DNA of 8,963 bases, taken from the NCBI GenBank assembly GCA_023431245.1, contig JAEYXO010000256.1, positions 1 through 8,963 of the forward strand, read 5' to 3'. Origin of the DNA: Pseudomonadota bacterium (GTDB taxonomy: Bacteria > Pseudomonadota > Gammaproteobacteria > Burkholderiales > SG8-41). The position numbers and the translations under genes are program-made. Position 1 is the stretch's first letter. Each line of letters starts with the position of its first letter. Below, in pieces: positions 5,613 through 8,963 of the stretch. The notes beneath the pieces were generated by a model. The model did not search any database. It was not told the DNA's origin and saw nothing but the letters and a program-made list of their open reading frames with translations.

Positions 5613-6815
5613 TTACCAGCTCGCTTCGCGGTCGGGTGTAGCGCCGATCCGGTGTATCGACAGGTCGGAACCCATGAATTCCTGTTCACGTTCGAGGCGT
5701 ATGCCGGCCACAGCCTTGATGACGCCGTACACCAGGAATCCGCCGAGCAGCGCGATGCCCACGCCGAGGCCGGTGCCGATCAGCTGCGCGGACAGGTTCA
5801 CGCCGCCCATGCCGCCCAGCGCCTGCGTACCGAAGATGCCGCAGGCGATGCCGCCCCAGACGCCGCACAAGCCATGCAGCGGCCACACGCCGAGCACATC
5901 GTCGATTTTTAGTTTGTTCTGGGTCAGCGTGAACATCCACACGAACAGCGCACCCGCAACCAGGCCCGTCACCAGCGCCCCGGCGGGATGCATCACATCG
6001 GAGCCCGCGCATATCGCAACCAGTCCGGCCAGCGGGCCGTTGTGCACGAAACCCGGATCGTTGCGGCCGACCATCAGCGCGGCGACGATGCCGCCGGACA
6101 TCGCCATCAGCGAATTGACGGCGACCAGCCCCGAAATCTTGTCCACGGTCTGCGCCGACATCACATTGAAGCCGAACCAGCCCACGGTCAGTATCCACGC
6201 GCCCAGCGCGAGGAAGGGAATGCTCGACGGCGGCTGCGCCGCGACACCGCCCTCCTTGGGGTAACGGCCGATGCGCGGCCCGAGCAGCATCACCGCCGCC
6301 AGCGCCAGCCAGCCGCCCATCGCATGCACGACGATTGATCCGGCAAAGTCATGGAACTTCGCGCCGGTGCTCGCTTCGATCCAGGGCTGGATGCCGAAAC
6401 GGTCATTCCAGGCAATGCCCTCGAACAGGGGGTAGACCAGGCCGACGATCACTGCGGTCGCCACCAGCTGCGGATAGAACTTCGCGCGCTCGGCGATGCC
6501 GCCGGAGATGATCGCCGGCACTGCGGCGGCAAAGGTCAGCAGGAAAAAGAACTTGGTGACTTCGTAGCCGCTTTTCTGCGCCAGTTGTTCGGCACCGACC
6601 ATGAAAGACACGCCGTAGGCCACGCCGTAACCGACAAAGAAATAAACGATGGTCGAGACCGCGAAGTCGCAGAGTATCTTGACCAGCGCGTTGACCTGGT
6701 TCTTGCGCCGCACCGTCCCGACTTCGAGAAACGCGAAGCCGGAATGCATCGCCAGCACCATGATTGCGCCGAGCAGGATGAACAGGGTATCCGTGCTGAT
6801 TTTGACTGTTTCCAT
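5613..6815 (-). CDS. amt: Ammonium transporter (Amt/AmtB family)
   Basis: Amt proteins are trimeric inner-membrane channels that take up ammonium for assimilation. The product has 400 residues and about eleven membrane helices. The pore twin histidines are His164 in DFAGSIVVHAMGG and His314 in PLHGLCGVWGG, matching His168 and His318 of E. coli AmtB. Asp156 precedes the first, WFGFN (213-217) carries the hydrophobic gate Phe region, and GGIAERAKF is at 105-113. The cytoplasmic tail ends FMGSDLSIHRIG, like the C-terminal region that contacts the PII protein GlnK. There is no cleavable signal peptide: helix 1 begins almost at once (DTLFILLGAIMVLAMHSG). The ATG at 6815 is chosen over ATG 6821 because GGGGGAG (6828-6822) touches the upstream ATG but sits six bases from 6815. 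No glnK is adjacent. A sigma-54/NtrC control region lies upstream, so expression should rise when nitrogen is short. Confidence 0.95.
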   Translation of the reverse strand: METVKISTDTLFILLGAIMVLAMHSGFAFLEVGTVRRKNQVNALVKILCDFAVSTIVYFFVGYGVAYGVSFMVGAEQLAQKSGYEVTKFFFLLTFAAAVPAIISGGIAERAKFYPQLVATAVIVGLVYPLFEGIAWNDRFGIQPWIEASTGAKFHDFAGSIVVHAMGGWLALAAVMLLGPRIGRYPKEGGVAAQPPSSIPFLALGAWILTVGWFGFNVMSAQTVDKISGLVAVNSLMAMSGGIVAALMVGRNDPGFVHNGPLAGLVAICAGSDVMHPAGALVTGLVAGALFVWMFTLTQNKLKIDDVLGVWPLHGLCGVWGGIACGIFGTQALGGMGGVNLSAQLIGTGLGVGIALLGGFLVYGVIKAVAGIRLEREQEFMGSDLSIHRIGATPDREASW

Positions 6816-6821
6816 TGCCAT

Positions 6822-6828
6822 CTCCCCC
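6822..6828 (-). promoter_or_regulatory. Ribosome binding site that decides the amt start
   Basis: GGGGGAG on the minus strand is followed directly by ATG 6821 and, six bases on, by ATG 6815. Normal spacing of 5-9 bases favours the second ATG, shortening the protein by two residues. Confidence 0.7.
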
Positions 6829-6850
6829 TTGAGTTGATCGGGCGATGGAA

Positions 6851-6866
6851 AGCAATACCTGTTCCT
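6851..6866 (-). promoter_or_regulatory. Sigma-54 (-24/-12) promoter of amt
   Basis: On the minus strand AGGAACAGGTATTGCT matches the sigma-54 consensus TGGCACGNNNNTTGCW: the invariant GG and GC are separated by exactly ten bases, and A, C and TTGC with a final T are also present. Start of transcription would be near 6840, giving a leader of about 25 bases that contains the ribosome site. The two NtrC-like sites lie at about -87 and -117 from that start, as is usual for NtrC-activated promoters. Known biology: amt genes are commonly sigma-54/NtrC-dependent in proteobacteria. Confidence 0.8.
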
Positions 6867-6918
6867 GATTTCAAGCCATTGTTTTTATTATGATTATTGT
6901 CAGCCACCCGAACCATAA

Positions 6919-6935
6919 TGCCCATGATTGGTGCA
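6919..6935 (-). promoter_or_regulatory. NtrC-like enhancer site, promoter-proximal
   Basis: On the minus strand TGCACCAATCATGGGCA fits the NtrC palindrome TGCACC-N5-GGTGCA at 10 of 12 fixed positions (core GCAC-N7-GTGC with one mismatch). Its centre is about 87 bp upstream of the predicted amt start. Confidence 0.6.
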
Positions 6936-6948
6936 TACAGGCTATTGA

Positions 6949-6965
6949 CGCACATGAGTGGTGCG
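6949..6965 (-). promoter_or_regulatory. NtrC-like enhancer site, promoter-distal
   Basis: On the minus strand CGCACCACTCATGTGCG holds a perfect GCAC-N7-GTGC core. Its centre is 30 bp (about three helix turns) beyond the first site, so both would face the same side of the DNA, as with the paired NtrC sites before E. coli glnA. Confidence 0.65.
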
Positions 6966-7021
6966 GTCGCCGCCTGCAAGCTGCAGCCGCCGCTCCGTAC
7001 CCGCTATCCGCTTCTAAATCA

Positions 7022-7050
7022 TTGAATCATAAAGAACCAGTGCGTATATT
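7022..7050 (+). promoter_or_regulatory. Sigma-70 promoter of the GspE/PulE ATPase gene, giving a nearly leaderless mRNA
   Basis: TTGAAT (7022-7027) and TATATT (7045-7050) are separated by 17 bp, the ideal spacing, and both are near consensus. Transcription would start near 7057, about two bases before the ATG at 7059. No Shine-Dalgarno sequence precedes the ATG, which agrees with leaderless translation. Confidence 0.65.
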
Positions 7051-7058
7051 CAGCGTCC

Positions 7059-8873
7059 ATGTCCACCGCCCCCGCACCGCAACCCCAGGGTGACCGTCCG
7101 CTGACGCTGGCCCAGGTCGTCGCCGACCTGATCGCCGACAAGCTGGTGCCCCGGGAGGAGGCGGAGAAGCTGGTGGCCAACCGCCGCTTCAGCCGCGCCG
7201 ACGTCCACCCGCTGGTGATCATCGCCGACCAGAAATGGAAGGATCCGCGCAGCTCGCGCAAGCTGCTGACCGTCGAATCGCTGACCCAGTGGCTGGCCGA
7301 CAAATGCGGTCTGCCCTACCTGCACATCGACCCCTTCAAGATCGACTTCACCGCGGTGACCAAGGTGATGTCGAACGCCTACGCCCAGCGTTACCGCATC
7401 CTGCCGGTCAGCGTGAACACCCGTGAGGCCACCATCGCCACCGCCGAGCCCTGGGTGCGCGGCTGGGAGGCCTCGCTGAAACAGGTGCTGCGCCTCGACA
7501 TCAAGCGGGTGATCGCCAATCCGGTCGACATCCAGGGCTACATCGTCGAGTTCTACAACCTCGCGCGCTCGGTGCAGGGTGCCTCCGACAAGGACAAGGA
7601 AAAAGGCGTCCCGGCCAGCAGCATCGCCAACTTCGAGCAGCTGGTGCAGCTCGGCCGCAGCGGCCAGCTCGACGCCAACGACCAGCATGTCGTGCACATC
7701 TGCGACTGGCTGTTCAATTACGCCTTCGAACAGCGCGCCAGCGACATCCACCTCGAGCCGCGGCGCGAAGCCGGCAGCGTGCGTTTCCGCATCGACGGCG
7801 TGCTTCACCAGGTCTACCAGATCCCGACGCCGGTGATGGCGGCGATGACCTCGCGCATCAAGGTGCTGGGCCGCATGGACGTCGTCGAGAAACGCCGGCC
7901 GCAGGACGGGCGCCTGAAGACCGTGATGCCGGACGGCGGCGAAGTCGAGCTGCGGCTGTCGACCATGCCCACCGCCTTCGGCGAGAAGCTGGTGATGCGC
8001 ATCTTCAATCCGGAGAACCTGGTCAAGGACTACAAGGAACTCGGCTTCTCGGATGAGGAACAGAAGAAGTGGAACCAGATCGCCGGCAAGCCCCACGGCA
8101 TCATCCTCGTCACCGGCCCCACCGGCTCGGGCAAGACCACGACGCTGTATTCCACGCTGAAGCAGCTCGCCACGCCCGAGGTCAATGTCTGCACCGTCGA
8201 GGACCCGATCGAAATGGTCGAGCCCAGCTTCAACCAGATGCAGGTGCAGCAGGCGATCGGCGTCGACTTCGCCTCCGGCATCCGCACGCTGATGCGCCAG
8301 GACCCGGACATCATCATGGTCGGCGAGATCCGCGACCTCGAAACCGCGGAAATGGCGATCCAGGCGGCGCTGACCGGCCACCTGGTCCTCTCGACGCTGC
8401 ACACCAACGACGCGCCGGCGGCGGTGACCCGGCTGCTCGACCTCGGCGTGCCGCCCTACCTGCTGCAGTCGACGCTGCTCGGCGTCATGGCGCAGCGGCT
8501 GGTGCGCACGCTGTGCCCGCACTGCAAGGTGCAGCACGATTACGACGACGCGGCCTGGGATCATCTGGTCGCGCCGTGGAAGGCCGCCAACCCGAAGGGA
8601 CAGACCTACATCAACAAGGGCTGCCTCGAATGCCGGATGACCGGCTACATGGGCCGCGTCGGCATCTATGAAATGATGGTAATGACCTCGCCGCTGAAGG
8701 ACTGCGTCGTCGCCAACGCCGACCTCGACGCGCTGCGCGAAGTGGCCACGCGGGAAGGCATGAAACCGCTGCGCATCAGCGGCGCGATGAAAATCGCCGC
8801 CGGCCTCACCACCATTGACGAAATCATGAAAGTTGCGCCGCCACCCAGCGGCGATCGGCGACAGGCGAAGTGA
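7059..8873 (+). CDS. GspE/PulE-family secretion or type IV pilus assembly ATPase
   Basis: These hexameric cytoplasmic ATPases drive type II secretion or type IV pilus extension through an inner-membrane GspF/PilC-type platform. The 604-residue product has an N-terminal MshEN/GspE-N-type domain (about 15-170) with LPYLHIDPFKID, a linker, the N2 motif RASDIHLEPR near 230, Walker A GPTGSGKTT at 353-361 (Lys359), the Asp box TVEDPIE at 379-385, Walker B DIIMVGEIRD at 417-426 (Glu423), and the His box GHLVLSTLHTND at 440-451. A four-cysteine zinc site follows: Cys486, Cys489, Cys522 and Cys525. All catalytic parts are intact. The ATG at 7059 gives a normal family N-terminus; the next in-frame starts would cut the N-domain. 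No secretin, pseudopilin or platform gene is in the window, so GspE and PilB-like roles cannot be told apart. It is divergent from amt and ends inside a heptamer repeat. Confidence 0.93.
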   Translation: MSTAPAPQPQGDRPLTLAQVVADLIADKLVPREEAEKLVANRRFSRADVHPLVIIADQKWKDPRSSRKLLTVESLTQWLADKCGLPYLHIDPFKIDFTAVTKVMSNAYAQRYRILPVSVNTREATIATAEPWVRGWEASLKQVLRLDIKRVIANPVDIQGYIVEFYNLARSVQGASDKDKEKGVPASSIANFEQLVQLGRSGQLDANDQHVVHICDWLFNYAFEQRASDIHLEPRREAGSVRFRIDGVLHQVYQIPTPVMAAMTSRIKVLGRMDVVEKRRPQDGRLKTVMPDGGEVELRLSTMPTAFGEKLVMRIFNPENLVKDYKELGFSDEEQKKWNQIAGKPHGIILVTGPTGSGKTTTLYSTLKQLATPEVNVCTVEDPIEMVEPSFNQMQVQQAIGVDFASGIRTLMRQDPDIIMVGEIRDLETAEMAIQAALTGHLVLSTLHTNDAPAAVTRLLDLGVPPYLLQSTLLGVMAQRLVRTLCPHCKVQHDYDDAAWDHLVAPWKAANPKGQTYINKGCLECRMTGYMGRVGIYEMMVMTSPLKDCVVANADLDALREVATREGMKPLRISGAMKIAAGLTTIDEIMKVAPPPSGDRRQAK

Positions 8874-8932
8874 GCGGTGAGCGGTGAGCGGTGAGCGGTG
8901 AGCGGTGAGCGGTGAGCGGTGAGCGGTGAGCG
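8870..8932. repeat. Tandem heptamer array, nine exact copies of GTGAGCG
   Basis: Nine perfect head-to-tail copies of GTGAGCG (63 bp) begin at the last base of the ATPase Lys604 codon and include its stop TGA (8871-8873) in the first unit. Perfect identity suggests recent slippage expansion. Copy changes leave the ATPase end unchanged as long as one unit remains. Confidence 0.95.
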
Positions 8933-8960
8933 GTAAGACCGTTAACTGCTTACTGTTCAC
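8926..8960. repeat. Inverted, degenerate heptamers forming a hairpin after the tandem array
   Basis: After the last perfect unit comes a degenerate one (GTAAGAC, 8933-8939) and then units in inverted orientation (CGTTAAC, TGCTTAC, TGTTCAC). The arms 8926-8937 and 8949-8960 match at 10 of 12 positions around an 11-base loop. The array therefore turns round on itself and could fold into a hairpin downstream of the ATPase gene. It probably continues past the window edge. Confidence 0.6.
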
Positions 8961-8963
8961 TAC

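Noticed and set aside
6869..6881. Possible IHF site TTTCAAGCCATTG (one mismatch to WATCAANNNNTTR) between the amt promoter and the NtrC sites
   Set aside because: Centred near -35 from the predicted start, it abuts the sigma-54 contact region, and a one-mismatch hit in an AT-rich stretch is easily chance. Noted only as a possibility.
6919..6965. NtrC-like sites as regulators of the divergent ATPase gene
   Set aside because: The ATPase has a good sigma-70 promoter and no -24/-12 element facing its way; the sites are well placed for amt.
6998..7036. Short direct repeat AATCAT-TG-AATCAT near the ATPase promoter
   Set aside because: Too short and too AT-rich to separate from chance; it overlaps the -35 box and no known operator fits.
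8870..8932. Heptamer array as a CRISPR array
   Set aside because: Units are seven bases long with no spacers.
7050..8960. Long open frame of 636 codons on the minus strand antisense to the ATPase gene
   Set aside because: It mirrors the codon structure of a clear GspE/PulE gene, is rich in His, Arg, Ala and Gly without any domain, and its start region is just the heptamer repeat read as PLTAHRS repeats.

Overview
The window is GC-rich, densely coded bacterial chromosome with six protein genes and short gaps. Codon use, the gene families and the heptamer repeat at the right end suggest a betaproteobacterium (Rhodocyclales/Burkholderiales-like). That assignment is inference; no rRNA or other phylogenetic marker is present. 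There is no tRNA, rRNA, CRISPR array, transposase or phage gene, and no long gene-free stretch. The longest gap is about 240 bp (6816-7058) and it is full of regulatory sequence.

Layout, left to right. (1) On the minus strand, 966-1 is the N-terminal 322 codons of a HlyD/MacA-type periplasmic adaptor of an efflux pump, cut by the window edge and apparently starting at TTG. (2) Divergent from it, 54 bp away, is gcdH (1021-2214, +), glutaryl-CoA dehydrogenase, followed after 38 bp by an exported alpha/beta-hydrolase (2253-3134, +). A strong hairpin that includes the hydrolase stop codon separates this pair from the next unit. (3) A probable two-gene operon on the plus strand holds an MmgE/PrpD-family protein (3242-4678) and, 14 bp later, a two-hotdog MaoC/HTD2-type hydratase of the mesaconyl-C4-CoA hydratase group (4693-5541). 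(4) A composite palindromic element (5551-5604) lies between this operon and the convergent amt gene (5613-6815, -), an ammonium transporter. (5) Upstream of amt is a clear nitrogen-control region: a sigma-54 -24/-12 promoter (6851-6866) and two NtrC-type palindromes about 30 bp apart (6919-6935 and 6949-6965). (6) Divergent from amt is a GspE/PulE-family secretion or pilus ATPase (7059-8873, +), driven by a good sigma-70 promoter so close to its ATG that the mRNA should be nearly leaderless. Its stop codon lies inside a nine-copy GTGAGCG heptamer array that turns into inverted degenerate copies at the window end.

How the genes fit together: gcdH (glutaryl-CoA to crotonyl-CoA) and the PrpD-MaoC pair (probably hydration or dehydration of branched C5-C7 di- or tricarboxylates or their CoA esters) both belong to dicarboxylate/acyl-CoA catabolism. 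The amt unit is nitrogen-regulated and looks independent, as do the adaptor and the ATPase. I see no wholly new multi-gene system. The items most worth checking are the amt control region, the PrpD-MaoC pairing as a possible itaconate/mesaconate-type module, the leaderless ATPase promoter, and the two repeat structures.
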